DNA of 64,000 bases from Cantharellus purpuraceus (Eukaryota; Basidiomycota; Agaricomycetes; Cantharellales; Hydnaceae): assembly GCA_025174535.1 (NCBI GenBank), contig JALBUN010000006.1, forward strand, positions 372,001 to 436,000, read 5' to 3'. A model generated the notes under the pieces. It was given only the letters and a program-made list of their open reading frames with translations, was not told the origin of the DNA and ran no database searches. The position numbers and the translations under genes are program-made. Shown piece by piece: positions 33,017-46,833 of the stretch (position 1 is its first letter; each line of letters starts with the position of its first letter).

Positions 33017-34031
33017 GTCCAGCATCATGTCCAAGTTAGTTGTACATAGACGCACCTTTCTTCTCCGTCGCCGTGCCATACCACTGTATATACATCTCTT
33101 GAGAGGCACGCAAAATCGAGACCAGCCCAGCTCGGACGTGAGACATACTGCTTAACAGTGAATAGACTCAGAGTCGGGATGAGTGGTATTTTATCGGATA
33201 TTCCTTCCTCTAGGCACCGAGGACCCAAAATCGAAGCTCTCTCATTAGTGTCGAAGTCTTTGGTGTACGTTGACTTAGAATGTTCTGCGAGAACCAACAC
33301 TTTGGAGATATATCCGGAACATGCTACCCCGCACCCCACTGCTCCCGGCTCTAACTAGGAACCAGGATCCCAAAGTCGAAGCCTCGCAGGGTCTAGGTCA
33401 GCGGCGCACCGGCATCGACCGTGACAGTCCTGAGTGGGCAAAAGTTCGACTTGATCCAAATGGTCTCAGAAGCGCACCATGCGAGATAAGCATCAATCTG
33501 CCGAAGACCTAATCTAATGTCAAGTCACGTGCATCAGTGATTGAAGAGTTCCTTTTTGTATATGATACTACTATGCCCGCGAATGGAAATATAGCTGTTT
33601 GCCTGATTAGTCAAAGTACGTGATTTCCCGAGCAGCTCGACGATACATGGAGAGTCTACGTGGAAGTGGGCTATTTTGCATGTTTTCAGCTCTCAATTTC
33701 TTGTAGGTATGACTTTACTTCGAAAACAAACATGCAATAGCGCCGTGACGATCTGATTATAGGACACAGCATGCGTGTGCTCAAACCCATCGCCAGATTA
33801 ATTAAGTATCACCTGTCTTTAGACGTCGTCAACGTTCATCTTTTCCGTTTGCTGCCTTCTAAATTTCGACGTGCCATGCATACCCGATGCCACACGGCAT
33901 AACGCCAATCACCAAACTGGACAGATCACTACACCGGTGTCTCACAGTCACTGTCACTCTCTGAATCCAGTTCTCAACCTCAATCCCACTCTCTTTGTAG
34001 TGTACTTCTCCTCCCTGAAGGGGATCGCGGC
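33017..34031. other. Intergenic, no gene seen
   Basis: About 1 kb between two co-directional genes. Only short open frames; none continues through splice sites. It presumably holds the terminator of the oxidase and the promoter of the next gene. Confidence 0.6.
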
Positions 34032-35610
34032 ATGGTGCCTTTTAACCCTCTCTTTGTAGTATTCTCACTGCTCCACTTTTCCCTGACTGCCCTGGGGCAG
34101 CAAATTTCACTCATTACTCCGTGAGTAATACTTTGTCTCAACATTCAAGTCCTGAGAACTGTGTCTTGACTCAATACCAGAACTGTTGTACAATGTGGTA
34201 GGGAATCTCTCATAATCTCGTGGTCATATCCGGCTCAACTGATGGTTTCTTCTTAGCTCAAGTACCTGTGTAAGTATCTCCGCCGTATGACCATGGATAC
34301 TGTTTGAATGAGATCGTGTAGTCAATGGAGTGGAGGCGTTGGGCCATTCGAAGTCGTCATAGCCACAAGTATGTGACAGCGTTCTATTCGTTTGCGCGTA
34401 GCTGACGCTTTTTGACAGCCTCTGATGCTAATGGTTCCTCTGCGAGTATTGAGACAAATTTGCTGTGGGTATGGATACTTACACGACTCGTCTAAAAGGT
34501 CGAGGTTATACCTAATGTGGCGAACCCTCCATATATCTGGGACGAAGATCTGGCTGCAGGAACGCCTTTGCGAGTTAATTCCTACATTTTTCTCTAATCC
34601 ATGTTGACAATTATCCCCTTCCTAGCACGATTTCTATTAGAGATAGCAGTGTTAATTCCGCAGAGACGCCTCCTATCACCGTCCAAGCCTCAACTAACAC
34701 GAGGTATTAATATATCAGAATCTTCTTTTTGATATCTAATTAAAGTATTCTTCTTAGCTGTCTCGATGACAGTACAGATGTGCCACTGTCCATGTCGTCG
34801 CATACAGGCCACCCAAGCAAGGCATTATCAACAAACATTCACGCAACGTCAGCAACGTCAGCAACGTCCACAGGTTTAAGTGAAACGGGCAGTCCCAACC
34901 TTAACAACTCACAAAAGTCTTCAAGGTTGCATTACTTTATCTTCTCATGGAATAATCGTTGAGTTTGTCATCACGATAGGAATTCTCATGTCCCAATCAT
35001 CGCTGGTGCGGTGGTCGGGCTCCTCGTCCTTCTCTCTGTCATCGTAATACTCATAGCTCTCCAACGAAGAAAAGATCGTCGTCGCCACACAAGCAGTAAA
35101 GAAGAACTAGTTCGAACGTTTGGGAGCGCGAAGGCCGACCTTGATGGCCCTGAAGATCATGATGTAAATGACATGGCAATCCCAGAACCCTATGTTTACA
35201 GAAATACCTCTCGTGCACAAACAACCGATCTTGCGGTGCTTGAGACGGAAGATCTACATCGAAATCGATCCGCCACGCGTCGATCTCCTGCAGAGCTTCC
35301 CAATATACCCCCTGCGACCCTTCCTTCCAGGAAGGGAGAGCGATACCTACCCAATTATGCATCCCCTCCTATGGACACTCGTCCAGGTGGAGCCTCACAA
35401 TCTCGTATACAGGAAGAGGACATTGACCGACTTGCCGCTCGTATGGTGGCAATGATGTCTGCCGGGAGACTTGCGGATCAGGCTTGGGCTCCTGGGGCGC
35501 CACGAACTAAAGATGCTGAGTTAGGTGACGAAATCCGGGTTCCACCCCCGCAGTACAAAGACGTGGCCAGAAGAACTTCTGGACAACATCCCAGTGGTGG
35601 ACGATACTGA
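34032..35610 (+). CDS. Ser/Thr-rich single-pass membrane protein with N-terminal beta domain
   Basis: The protein appears to be a type I membrane protein of the fungal cell surface. An ATG at 34032 starts a signal peptide (FVVFSLLHFSLTALG). Next comes a roughly 110-residue extracellular part built over several exons: VVQC...QWSGGVGPFEV...LAAGT...SIRDS, a pattern I know from many Agaricomycete secreted proteins. A Ser/Thr-rich stalk follows, then one transmembrane helix (AVVGLLVLLSVIVILIAL) with basic RRKDRRR stop-transfer residues. The cytosolic tail of about 180 residues (open frame ending 35610) is polar with Pro-rich ends. Function is unknown; sensing or wall anchoring is a guess. Exons in the N-terminal half are tentative. 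Confidence 0.7.
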
Positions 35611-36765
35611 GCCATAAATACGGCTCGGATGAAACCTTCCTCAGGCTTCAACTAAATTCCTCGTGTTATTGGGATCAGACACGCGACAGGCACTTCAATC
35701 AATAGCATGATATAGTCTGTAGTCGAATGTGTCTTTGTCAGGTTATTCAGTTCTGTCACAAAGGAGATATGCATTCATTGTTGCTATCGCATTAATGAAC
35801 CCTGTCATCCCGTACCATGCCCGTGTGCTGAGTGGCCAAGGCGTAGCAGATATATTGTTGAGTGATCATAAATGCCGAGTTCTACCTTGTAATGGTACCT
35901 AGACATGTGAATAAATGATTACCCTGAAGCTGAATGATGACCTGGAAACAGTATTTTATTTCGGATTCTGTCCAAGCAGAAATGATACAAGTGTGCGGTT
36001 GAAGTCGTCCATTGGCGAATGGAGCATTGCCACAGCGTTTTCGTCCTGAAAAATTCTAGATTTAGAGCGCTGAGTAAGGTGGTGGGTGAGTCGTGCTCCA
36101 CGACTTTGGCACCTGTAAAACAATTTGATCTAGTTCGAGGAAATTCATCGTCAGTCACCATACGACACGCGATATTTTGAAACATTTGCAACTTCATATG
36201 CAATTTTTTTCATGAACAACCAACAAATGCAACAACAGCAAATCATTCCATATTAAAGCTTCATTCTATGCGTGCCTCAAATCAATAGAGCTTCCCGCAA
36301 AGGGGGTTTTCGAAGAACATGCTTAAGACACTACGCAATCTCAATCTATGAGCTTTCAAGTACCCAAAGACAACTAATTGGCTGTATAGTAATGCATCGT
36401 GCATCGTCTAAAGCTTATGCGTAGTATTGCTTCGCTTGAGTAGAGGCGTCATAATCAGGGATCCTGGCTCCTATATGTTACGTACTATTCGGGGAAGGAA
36501 TAAGGTTGTTTCAATGTTCACCTTTGCGTTGAATCTGCGTGGCAATTCGTTCTAGGACAAGTCGCTAAGAAAGTTAACAGGCGAGACTAAAGCATTCTAT
36601 AAGCGAAATGGGTCGGCAGCGATGCCGAGAATTCGCTTGGCATACTTCTCCTTCCTACCTTCCCTCGTGTTCATCTGCTGTACCATTCATTTGACTCGGC
36701 CTCCTTCAGCTTCATCCTTTCTGTTTAACACAGCAATCCCGCGGGTTGCTTCGACACCGTATACC
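35611..36765. other. Intergenic, no gene seen
   Basis: About 1.15 kb between two plus-strand genes; nothing recognisable on either strand. Confidence 0.6.
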
Positions 36766-38922
36766 ATGGCAACTCAGCCACTGGACGAGCTCACTGAAAC
36801 AGTCCTACTTGCGGCACGGAGCTTGTCAGCATGTCAGAAAGCTGAGTTCTTACTTCAGACAGCTCTGAGTATGATCGAGTCTGGGAGGTGAGTTACTTGG
36901 ACGTTAGTTTGACTCATCGCGAAACATAACCCATTGCAGGTACGGCGATGTGGTGGAACGCTACTTGGAGGTATTTATGGCAACACCCAACATGGATGCC
37001 GATAAAGTTTCCATGGCACTTATGGCCAGAGGGAGTGCTCGGAGAGCTGCAGCGGATAAATTGATGACTCGGGCACATCAAGGTATGTTGGGTAGGGCCT
37101 GGATCTTGACCGATTATTTACTTGGCCGTGCAGATTTCCAAGCAGTTGCTAAACTAGGCCCCAAAAACCCAGATATACTGGCTCAGATTCGAAGGGACTG
37201 TTGTGTTTGTATCTTCCTTCATTTCTGAGTATTCTTTGCTATAGCTCTCGTCTCTTTCACTAGCCACCATTCTCGTCACAACCAGCACACCGTCGCACAC
37301 CTCCCGAGATCTGGGAGTTGATTGCATCACACATCCCTCGCTTTCACCTGCGTACTTGGCTCTATGTCTCGGCTTTTCATCGTGGCATCGCCCGACGACT
37401 TATATTCCGCACAATCGACGTTTATTTCGGAGAAGACAATGATAACAATATGAATCGTGGCCTGGACATCTTTGATCGTGTCAAGCAGGATTCTGAGTTT
37501 GCGAAGCTGGTCAAAACGCTAAGGATACACTGGAGTTATGAAGACGGTGATTTGTTGGACTTGATGAAACGTAGGTAACCTCTAATGTGGATCGAAGAGC
37601 GTTGTCTGAGACGGGACGCAGGTATATTTCGTGAAGCTTTGCCTGCCTTCAAAACACTACAGGAATTCGAGTGGATTGGATATCCCGAGATGAAGCAAGA
37701 TATGATTCAAGCAGTCTTGACCACACACCCCCAGCTTCAAGGCCTTGGTCTCATGTACGGACAGTACTCTTCTTATGATAACCGACACCACTGACGTTTG
37801 TTTATCGGTTGATGTGACTGATAACATATATAGAGGGTGGCATTTTGATGCTGTAGGCGTCGGGGGCTTCCGCAATCTGCGCCAGTTCACTTTGCGTGCC
37901 GAAGACGATGACGGCGATGCAGATATGAGAGAAGTGCGCGAGGTACTCGACCAGAATCAAAGGACCCTTGTTCACCTCACTTTGGGCGCTTATCTAATGC
38001 GTCATCACACCTGGGACCCCGCATTCCAGTCTGTGACGATCCAGAAACTCACGCATCTTGACCTCGTGGATACGCGTATATCCCATTTCGTTCTTACTCG
38101 CATTGCCCACGCCCAGAACTTGCAGTCGTTGACATTACATGGGACGTTTGAGCAACCCGGAGCTGCAAGCATTGTCTTTGGAAGTGACCATGTTATCGAC
38201 GGGCAACACACTTTCCTACCACATCTCGAGGCATTCAGGTTCATTATGGTGGGCCATGACGATGAGACCTTGCTATTCCAAAGCGTCATATCGTTCTTGC
38301 GAAAGCGAGTTCGCTTAAGGAGACTGGATCTTGGAGATTGCCCTTGGGAGCTGGTCAAGAAGCTCTTAGTCGGTCTAACAGGCCTGAGGGTTTTGAGGGT
38401 GAGGATACCCAAACTCAATAACCAGGCGGCACGAGATTTGGTCGAATCAATACCATCAAGCATGCTCGCCATGCACTTGTCCGTCGCCATGTCAGATCAG
38501 CCAATCGTGAGTGCCCCTGTCACGTATGCCTTTATGTTACTTATCTTCTACAGAATACATACGCACGGTATTTTTCGCGCTTCTTCGCGCTTTCGATGCT
38601 CCATTTGGCGTCTGCATCTGCGCGCCGGCCGCAGCCCAATCTGGTGGCGGAGAAGGCCTTCCAGTTCCAAAGTGATGCGTGGGCTGCCCAGGCAAAGTCC
38701 ATTCCATCTGTGTTGCCCTCTCTGGACTTTGTGGGGTGGCATGGCGAGCATTATGTTGTTGTGCGACATGAGAAAGATAAACAAATTGTGGACTTGAAGG
38801 AGCTCCCTGCCCGGCGGAGGTTGGATTGTGGGAAAGGTGTGGACCTGGGCAGTGAGGATGCTTGTTGGTTAGAAAGGAAGGATGTTCCGATTGATTATGA
38901 GATGTCGGGTTTGGAGAACTGA
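36766..38922 (+). CDS. F-box / leucine-rich-repeat protein
   Basis: It is probably a substrate receptor of an SCF ubiquitin ligase. The start at 36766 was chosen for its TACCATGG context; an earlier ATG (36622) would add a hydrophobic stretch. The first two exons are helical (about 90 residues). They are followed by an F-box reading TPPEIWELIASHIPRFHLRTWLYVS, then a long region of irregular leucine-rich repeats (LRQFTLRA, LTHLDLVDT, LQSLTLHG, LRRLDLGD, LRVLRVRI). Six introns were placed, all GT-AG, and the reading frame is kept across each. The C-terminus ends MSGLEN-stop at 38920. It belongs to the expanded Agaricomycete F-box families. Target unknown. Confidence 0.78.
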
Positions 38923-40122
38923 AAGAACAGGGGTATCTTTATCACTTTGGACTGTGGAGAGAGAGAGAAGCTGAAAGGGTTGGAATGAAGAGAAGGTCAC
39001 CGGCATGTATCTGATGAAATATCGCTTTATAGTACCACGACCAAACTGTCATGTATGTAACTTGGTGACCTAAACCCTTCCTGAGTTGATTGCGAGCAAT
39101 GGTTTAGCGCGGCAAAAAACCGCCCCACAGCAGATCTTATGAAGTCCAATTCATGACGAACCCCCGTGATTCTAGGTTCCATTCGCTGCAAAATTGTTTT
39201 GCAGGGGAGCCGGCCTCACTTGAAGTCTCTGTCGCACACTTTGATATAACCGGCATCTACGAACAAGAACCAACATTGGCAGTCTTCAAAATTTTCATTG
39301 GGAGAGCACAACAACACACCCAACTAGAACACTTTGTATGTTTCAGCTTCGGTCATTTTTGAAAGACTTGGAAGCGAAATATTGGAAACTACGACCATCG
39401 TGACGGCCCACTCACCGGTCTTTCAGGCTCATTCAGGAACACTGTCCGATTCTCCACTAATATTATAATAAAAGAGGAGGTGGACTTCTCTCCCCCTCAC
39501 CCTCACCCTTGACAGGAACATGGATAAACGGGAGAAGAGTGCTGGTTGAGAGACTCGCATGAACTTGGAGGGTCAATGGCAGAGCACATGCTCCCCGACT
39601 GCCCCCGTGATCACAATGATGATATATCAGTGAGAAAGTGATTGGGATCACGACATTTGCTGTCACCGGGCCACAGCGTAGATAGGGAGTTCAACTAACT
39701 TGTGTATTAGTAAGCCATCATCGCGGCTTTGGCAGCAAATGCAGATCCTGAAGTAATAAAAAAAAAATTAGGTCAAACGTTCCCCAGCATATGGTTCATA
39801 TGTTTAGTATCAGGATACTAGGAGGAAGCCGGAAGGTCTCGTTTGATGAAAGTATGTCTAAATTCAAGCTCCGATGGCAAAGGCTGATGTACAGTGTTCG
39901 ACTATGCAACATAGATTAGTTATTATATAATGGTACAACTACGTGCATCACGGACGGAACACTTCCATCCTAAGCATGCTGCGCAACCCTTGAGAGACAG
40001 CCAGTGACCTAGAAGACTGATAAATTGGTCCTTGTAAGCGTGGGGCGGATACAGTCACAGTATTGTTTACCTTGATAGCCAACAACTCATCATACCCAAA
40101 TGCAATATATCATGCATAACCG
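38923..40122. other. Convergent intergenic region, no gene seen
   Basis: 1.2 kb between the stop codons of two converging genes. No credible coding potential noted. Confidence 0.6.
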
Positions 40123-41264
40123 TCATCCGTTCGCGGCAGCGAGATAGGACTACAATAATCCCGAAACGATGTCAGCTTTATTCGCACGATGTGTACCTAC
40201 GCACGTCTCTTTCTGTTAGGAATTCGAGGTATGCCAGTGCAACCGCGACCCAAAACGCAGGATCAACACCCATTTGACGCTCCATACCTTTATTAATCTC
40301 AAGCAGACCAGTAGTGAGCACGGAAAATGTGGGTGTGCGATCTGTGAATGTTAATAGTGGTACAGCTGTATCGCCCGCTCGTGTTAAGGGGGGTACAAGC
40401 GTAAATGACGCTGTGGCACGGATAGGAAGGGTCGGTGTAATATAAGACAACGCGCGAGAGAACAGGGCGAGCGGGCGAGAAGTGGCTGCGGGTGGAGGAA
40501 CGGGTAATGAAGGATAAAGAAAGAAGCGTGTGACAGTGCTGAGGTTGGGAGACGTGATTGCCTTTAGCTTCGCATTAATTTCACGTGCGCATGGTACAGA
40601 GAGGGTCTGGGAGGAAGAAGGTGATGGCGCGACTGGTGGCGTGGGTGGGTAGGAGTGCGAGCTGACGGTGATGCGCACTTCGCCAGGTGCTGCTTTCTCT
40701 GGTGTAGGCATAGCGGTACGTACTGAGAATGTGAGAGCACCATCTGGCTGCTCAGGTGTGGTAATATTCGAGGTAGTGCTCGTAGTGATCGTAGTGCTCG
40801 TTGGCGGCGAGGCTGGTGTTGACTTGGGAGCTGGCGGGACGAGAGGAATGAATGTACCTGGTGAGAAGGATGGGGAACGAATACGGAGGTACCAGCCACG
40901 TATAGGCCGATGAATCGACCATCGCAGAGAACCCGTTGCACTGTCCTGCGCTGGCAATGAACGTCATAAGACAATCACACGACGTGACATACCACCACGG
41001 TCTCCACAATTTCGTCATCTGTCATGACTCTTTCCTGCACAAGCAGAGAGCCTAATGTATTGTAGAGACATGACAATTGCAGCACGCACGCACCTTGAAC
41101 CAGAGAACATTCTCTGTCCCTTCCTCAAGGACATTGACACGCATTTCTGCGAGAACATCCGAGCTGTCTGAAGTTACATTCTGTCTCTGAGAAACGGTAT
41201 CCCTGGCTTACGTTTTAATAATGTACTGTGCCAGATGAGCCTTTGCTAACGGCGCAGCTGGCAT
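40123..41264 (-). CDS. Conserved hypothetical protein, family not assigned
   Basis: I recognise the pattern from other basidiomycete proteomes but cannot name a domain. The ATG (41264-41262) starts MPAAPLAKAHLAQYIIK. Exons 2 and 3 give an acidic segment ending ERVMTDDEIVETVV. The main exon then has a signature SLRWSIHRPIRGWYLRIRSP, a Pro/Ser/Thr-rich low-complexity linker, and a C-terminal part DPAFWVAVALAYLEFLTERD. A last short exon beyond 40178 gives SYLAAANG-stop at 40125-40123. Four introns were placed, all GT-AG. No signal peptide; the C-terminal helix is amphipathic rather than clearly transmembrane. Function unknown. Confidence 0.68.
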
Positions 41265-43923
41265 GCCGTCAAGCAAGCAATGAAGTATGTGGTAACTAAA
41301 TACCTACGCCAGTCACTGCCTGTGTGACCGAAATGTCACGCGTTTCCTAATCCGTTCTGTAGCTTTCATCCTTATTGACATTACAATCTATGCATCACGG
41401 ATTGACACCTACTGGCTGGATGATGGGCAGATTATCGCTATACACTCAAGTCGTCTTGACGTTGGGTATCAAAACGCAGAGCAAGCCTGAGCCAACTCGC
41501 AGCAGGTTTCTGCCCTCTAAACGGGGAATACTTCTTAACCTTTGCTTGTGGAACTATATAATTATCCAACCCAGTCATGTCATTATCTCAGATAGTTAAT
41601 GGAGTGATAGACTGGTAGTTAGGGTCAATCACGGTTCGTGCTCCATATGGTTTATGCTTAAGCTAAAGCTTTAGCGTCAATGGCAAACCGGCTTCTCGCT
41701 CATATATTATCATCAGCCTCGAAGACTTTGGCGTCTATTTCATGCATATTGTCTCCTTGGGTTTTGAAAAGTCTGGCGCCTACATGGAGTCAGGTTTGTT
41801 ATCCCCATGTTCTCGTCAAAATTTTAAGGCTAGTGTCTGTGATACTGTTTCTTCTATCTGGCGCTCCAAATTCCGTGCAGTGAACAAAGTACCTCGCCAT
41901 TTATGTAGATTCCGTCATGTACACGTGATATTCATTCTTCTCCTTCTCAGAGAACGTAATCTAGTATGACACATTGTCAGGAAGACTATCTTTCATTTAG
42001 CGAGACCAGTGCTTCCATCAGTAACAAGACCTTCGTTTGGGCGACTTCATCAGAATTAGAAAGGGTGAATCTCACGACAAATCCTAATGAGTGGCAGCCC
42101 CAGGGCGCATGTCGCTCAAAGATACATATACTCGTGACTTTGACCCAATATGCTCCTCCTTTCTGATCCTTCCATGGAACATTTAATGCGAGACAACAAC
42201 ATCAATACCCATCCTGAGATTAACGCCGGTTCGTCGCATTCTCGCTGAAGGGCAGGTCAGGCAAAGATGCAACCCTTGACTCTGAGCCAATATTCTCCTC
42301 TGGTCCTTCAGTAGAGCATCCAATACCAGATAATGTCAAGACCCTTTCCGATATTAGTACTTTGTCGTCGTACTCTCGTCGCAGCGATATTTGTTTTAAT
42401 CAAGGCCAAGCGGGTTGTTCTCGTCAGTGACAGCCTTAGTTCCGGCTGACATATGATGGCTAAAATTGCTTGATCGTTTATTTGTCTGACATGATACAAG
42501 GTGAGAACGTGACTGTACTGTGTCTGTCCACTAGATACGTCCGAAAACCATGACACCAGTGACTCGTCGCTCACTCGTGAGATCCGTGATCCTGTGCATA
42601 GCTAGGAACTAGACTGTTCCTTCTCACACGGTCTAGTATTCGATGGTTGAGTCATGCTGTATAAACAATGTATTGAGTAAACGTCGATGCTATCTTTTTT
42701 CTGACAGAGCCTGAGTGTTTATTATCGTTGAAGGAGGTAGAATAGTGATTGCTTGTCTCTACGGTTGTTCAGTACCTGTCTTTATATACAATATTCCAAA
42801 TCTATAATTCATGATACCTCGATGGCCGGATCCCTCGATGTTATGGATTCCGCCCTTTTGTTAGAGTACGCAACGGTACGTTTATCCCTTGATTTTTAAC
42901 AACATTTGTAACCCTCATATTTCTTATGCTAACATGGATGTTAGAAGTCAATTTAGTGAAAATCATTGCCTTTTACCATTGTTTATGATGGGAAGCCGCC
43001 CGCCGGACTGCAATCTTTAGACGCTCGGCGCGGTGAGCCACGACCCTCGCCGTCTTCAGTCGGTGCTTACTAGCCATCAATCTGAAGCGAGTGCGCTGTA
43101 TACGACTAAAATGCCGGATTTTCTAGTCAAGAGATTTCCCGGTGCCAAGATGTTACGCGCCCGGTATACACAGGGCTTGACGGCTAGTATACCGACTGCA
43201 GGAAGCGCCATTACAGCCCCCCATAGTCCCTAGTACGAGCGCGCACACAGCGACCTCCAACGACATCGTCAGCACCCACTATCCTGAGCTCCCCCATAAG
43301 CGCACTGCAATTCGGACCGAAAAGCAGCTGCTGTAACTCCTGCAGTTATCGGCATTTTGATAATGCCCTGTTCTGGTCTCCACAGTTCGTCTGCAATGTC
43401 TTCAAGGATTTCCGGACCGACATTTTACACGCCCGTCCCGGGAGTAAGCATTTTAATCCCTCCGGGCTGACTGATGCACACCACGCTGCAGGACATGGAC
43501 TGTGGATTTACGTTCCAGTGGCGCTTCCCCCCCGTAGGTCTATCTTAAGAGCCACCTGGATTGTGTGTCTTCTTTCATGTCAGAAGGCCTTAGTCAAACA
43601 AAGAATGGTCCGGTTGTCGCAAGGACCTCTAGTCAGGACTACCTTTATAGTCGGCTATGGACACCACTGCTCTGTTTGTTTGGCGCGAGGGGATTGTGCT
43701 CCGGAGGGTTTCTTGCGCGGGCTAGGATTCAGCGTCAACCCTATGACCCTTTTATCCTCCCGGCCTAGCATCGTAGATCCAGTGCAGACGAGCCTTACAT
43801 CGTGTGTACCCCCTCGGAATCGCTATAAAAGGGAACCGTATGAAGGCCAATGTCACCCAACTCACACTCCTCTACTTCCTCGCCTCACATTCACACCTTC
43901 TCCAACCACCTACTCATTACAAC
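41265..43923. other. 2.65 kb intergenic region
   Basis: No gene supported. Two diverged direct copies of roughly 100 bp sit at about 42110-42220 and 42255-42340 (both contain CAAAGAT...CCAATAT...CTCCT). TATAAAAGGG at 43823-43832 lies about 100 bp before the terpene synthase start. Confidence 0.5.
43823..43832 (+). promoter_or_regulatory. TATA box of the terpene synthase gene
   Basis: The perfect TATAAAAGGG lies 92 bp upstream of the chosen ATG at 43924, a normal distance for fungal promoters. It supports that start over the in-frame ATG at 43804, which lies upstream of the box. Confidence 0.65.
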
Positions 43924-45101
43924 ATGGTTGCATCAGTTTACTCCACCTCCTCTAGTTTCCAGCTCCCCGACCTCATGTCATCCTGCCCCTTCCCTGCTGC
44001 TTATCACAAGAACGGGGATGCCATCGCTGCCGCTTCCGAGAAGTGGGTCGAAAATACCTGTCGTTCGTTCAGTGCAGACATGCGTCGCCATATCGACGGT
44101 TTAGCAGCTGGCCAGCTGGCCGCGTACTGCTATAATCAATGCTCCGACGAACGCTTCAGAATCATCTGTGATTTTATGCTTGTTCTCTTCCTCCTGGACG
44201 ACCTCTCCGATGATCTGTTGACCAAAGACACGGAAGTCCTCGCGGACGTTGTCCTAAACGCCATGAATTTCCCAGAGTCATATCGACCTACCCACACGAA
44301 GGGAAAGGAGCAACCTGAAGCAGAGCCCGATGCCAGCATTTTGACTCGGGGGTACGTGTTTGTTGCCCTGCAAATTGCCCCACACTCACGCAACCACCAC
44401 AGTTATTGGACTCGGTGCATTCCTGATGCGGGAACCGAGGTCCAGGCCCGCTGCATCGAAAATGTGGAACTCTATTTGGTTGCCGTCCATCAGCAAGCTC
44501 ACTATCGTGACACGGGAGATATTCCCAGCATTGACGCTTACGTCGAGCTGCGTCGCTTGAGCAGCGGTTGCAAACCCCTCTTTGATCTTCTCGAGTATTC
44601 CCTCGACATGCAACTTCCCGATTATGTCATCGACCACCCTCTAATGGGGATATTGAAAGACTGCGTCAATGACTTTGTCGCCTTCTCGAATGTGAGCAGC
44701 CTTCGCTCACACCACTGGCATTTCTTGACCCACAGCTGATGGCCCGTTCCCAGGACATATTTTCATACGATGTTGAGCAATCTCGTGGCGATACGCACAA
44801 CCTTGTTGCTGTCATCATGCAGAACGAACGGCTGAGCCTTCAAGCTGCTGTCGACCGCGCTGGGGACATGTGCCGTGTAGCCCTGGACAAATATGTCCAA
44901 ACCAAGGCGAAATTCCCCTCGTACGGTGCCGAGGTCGACAAGCAGGTTGCAGCATTTCTGTACGGCCTGGAAAGCTGGATATCTGGCTCCCTTGAGTGGA
45001 GCTTTGTCACACCACGTTACTTTGGCAGCAAACGCCACGAAATCAAGAAAACCCGTTGTGTGAAGCTGTCTCGTAGTCGAGCACCGGCGAATGCAGCATA
45101 A
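43924..45101 (+). CDS. Sesquiterpene synthase (class I terpene cyclase)
   Basis: It ionises and cyclises farnesyl diphosphate to a sesquiterpene hydrocarbon in the cytosol. Exons are 43924-44351, 44403-44691 and 44754-45101, giving 354 residues, the usual length. The metal-binding aspartate motif reads LLDDLSDD (about residue 95). The second motif reads NDIFSYDVEQ, matching ND-x-x-S-x-x-x-E. A conserved CKPLFDLLEY and an RYF near the C-terminus also fit. Both introns are GT-AG. It resembles the trichodiene/protoilludene-synthase-like Agaricomycete clades. The product cannot be inferred. All catalytic motifs are intact, so it is probably active. Confidence 0.92.
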
Positions 45102-45486
45102 GGTTAGTCTAGCGTTGTTCTTTACTCTTATAGTCGATACTAAACGGATCGAACAGGTGTTTTATTGACCCAGTTTATTTTATTTTTTCTGGGCATGCGA
45201 AAAGAATATGGACGTTACAAATTCAATATCAACTTAATGTGACCTGCTATCATCTGTTGATCTCACAGCATCGTGTTACGGTTGAACTGGCTTGTAGGGC
45301 AATTTACGGCACGAATCTTTCGTGAACATATTAGCTTGAAGCCATATTATAGTAGACCGAAATCACCTGTATTTTATATTAATGGAACAATGCAGTACCG
45401 GCTGCGCCGTTGGGTTACACTGTTTTATAGAACGTCCCCGCTACACTAAGTTGAAGGAATACAAAGATGGATATAAAACGGCTACG
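45102..45486. other. Convergent intergenic, no gene seen
   Basis: 385 bp between converging stop codons; A/T-rich. No coding potential noted. Confidence 0.6.
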
Positions 45487-46583
45487 TCACGATCTCGACC
45501 ACTTGGCTAGCGCTTTGACTAATCTCTTCGCGCCCACCTCCAACATTTCGCCACGTTCCCGGGAGCACTCTACGATGGTCCGCTTTTGACCACCGGAGAA
45601 GAGTACAAGCCCCAGCTAATTAAATCAAATGCAGGTCAGACAAAGAAGAATGAAAGCTAAAATAAACATATACCTTTCTTGGCGAAAAGTTGACGGTCAG
45701 ACTTGAGAAGGGGATCGGTGTAACGGACTGAGTTGGGGAAGTGGTGGTCGTCGAGATTAGATCAGCGCCGTATTGCAAAACGAGATCTTCTGTGCGACTC
45801 CGCGGCTGTGAAATACATGTGAATGTTGTCAGTTGTCAGGGTCAAATAGGGGGAGTCAGAAAAGGAAATTAATGTAGATCGGGCTAGATCCGTGGTATTT
45901 AATCTCAGGCATGACCCAGGTACAACTCGATAGTGATGAAACGAACTCGCATTCGAAAGGTACATGTAAACAGGAGGCTCACCTGCATCAAGTCGAATAG
46001 ATCTTTGAAGGACTCATCTCTCTCCAGGTGCAACTCTGTCTCATCCATGAATACATCCTCGCGAACCTTGAGCGCAATGTATAGATCTAACACTCTTGTC
46101 TCTCTGTTTCCCGAAGCGAGCACTGGGGAGGCGGAATTGGAGGCGGCGGCTGCAGGGAACGGATCAGATGTGTACGGTGGCTTGATGAGTTGAGTGTAAG
46201 AGCTGAGGTAGGCTGAGCGGAGTGTGTGCATGCATGCTGCGCGTGGTTGGTAAGAAGCGAACGAATGACATTGAATGAGTCACCGCACCAATGTACAGTT
46301 CTCGTGAGACGAGACGGAGACTCATCGCCAACCAACAGAGGGTTATGCGGTGGATAGTAGCGTCCACGGTCGTTGTGGGGAACATGAGGTTCACGATATG
46401 TAGCAAGACATTTGGAGGTAACCTATCGAGCTTCGGGACGGCTCGGAAATGCTCGAACGGCGGCGGACAGGAAGTCGGAGACCGTATTGGTGATGTCGAT
46501 GAGGCGTACGGTGGTGGTGGCTGCTTTTCGTTGAGGATGATCATGCCGCGAGCTCTCCTAGCATAAGAGTCAAACGGATTCAT
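45487..46583 (-). CDS. F-box-like conserved basidiomycete protein
   Basis: The start MNPFDSYARRARG (46583) is preferred because the upstream ATG adds only ten poorly conserved residues. Exon 1 has a Pro-rich N-terminus and an F-box-like helix set (LDRLPPNVLLHIVNLMF then LRLVSRELYIACM). Exon 2 reads LRSAYLSSYTQLIKPPYTSDPFP, a signature I know from basidiomycete homologues. It ends in an acidic DESFKDLFDLMQ block. Exon 3 gives PRSRTEDLVLQYG, and the last exon LVLFSGGQKRTIVECSRER to the stop at 45487. Three GT-AG introns were placed. It may act in SCF-type ubiquitination; that is inference from the F-box-like part. Confidence 0.72.
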
Positions 46584-46833
46584 GGTATGGATACAAGAGT
46601 GAATCACCAACCTAGGGTCTATAAAGCCTTAACGCTGTGACTGCGCACTGGATATAGCACGGCCTCGTTCTCATTGCGGACTTTCAATTCCTCCTTCGTT
46701 ACACGATCACGCAGCCGCGGTAGGTCACAACTACTTGTGTAACTGCGGAACAAGGGGAGCCGTTGATAAGGTGGCAGCAGCATCTGAGGATTTAACTCAG
46801 GGCTCTAATCCGCCTGTTACAGTGTCAGGAGGA

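Noticed and set aside
36622..36765. Earlier start for the F-box protein
   Set aside because: It would add a hydrophobic leader unusual for an F-box protein; the ATG at 36766 has a better start context.
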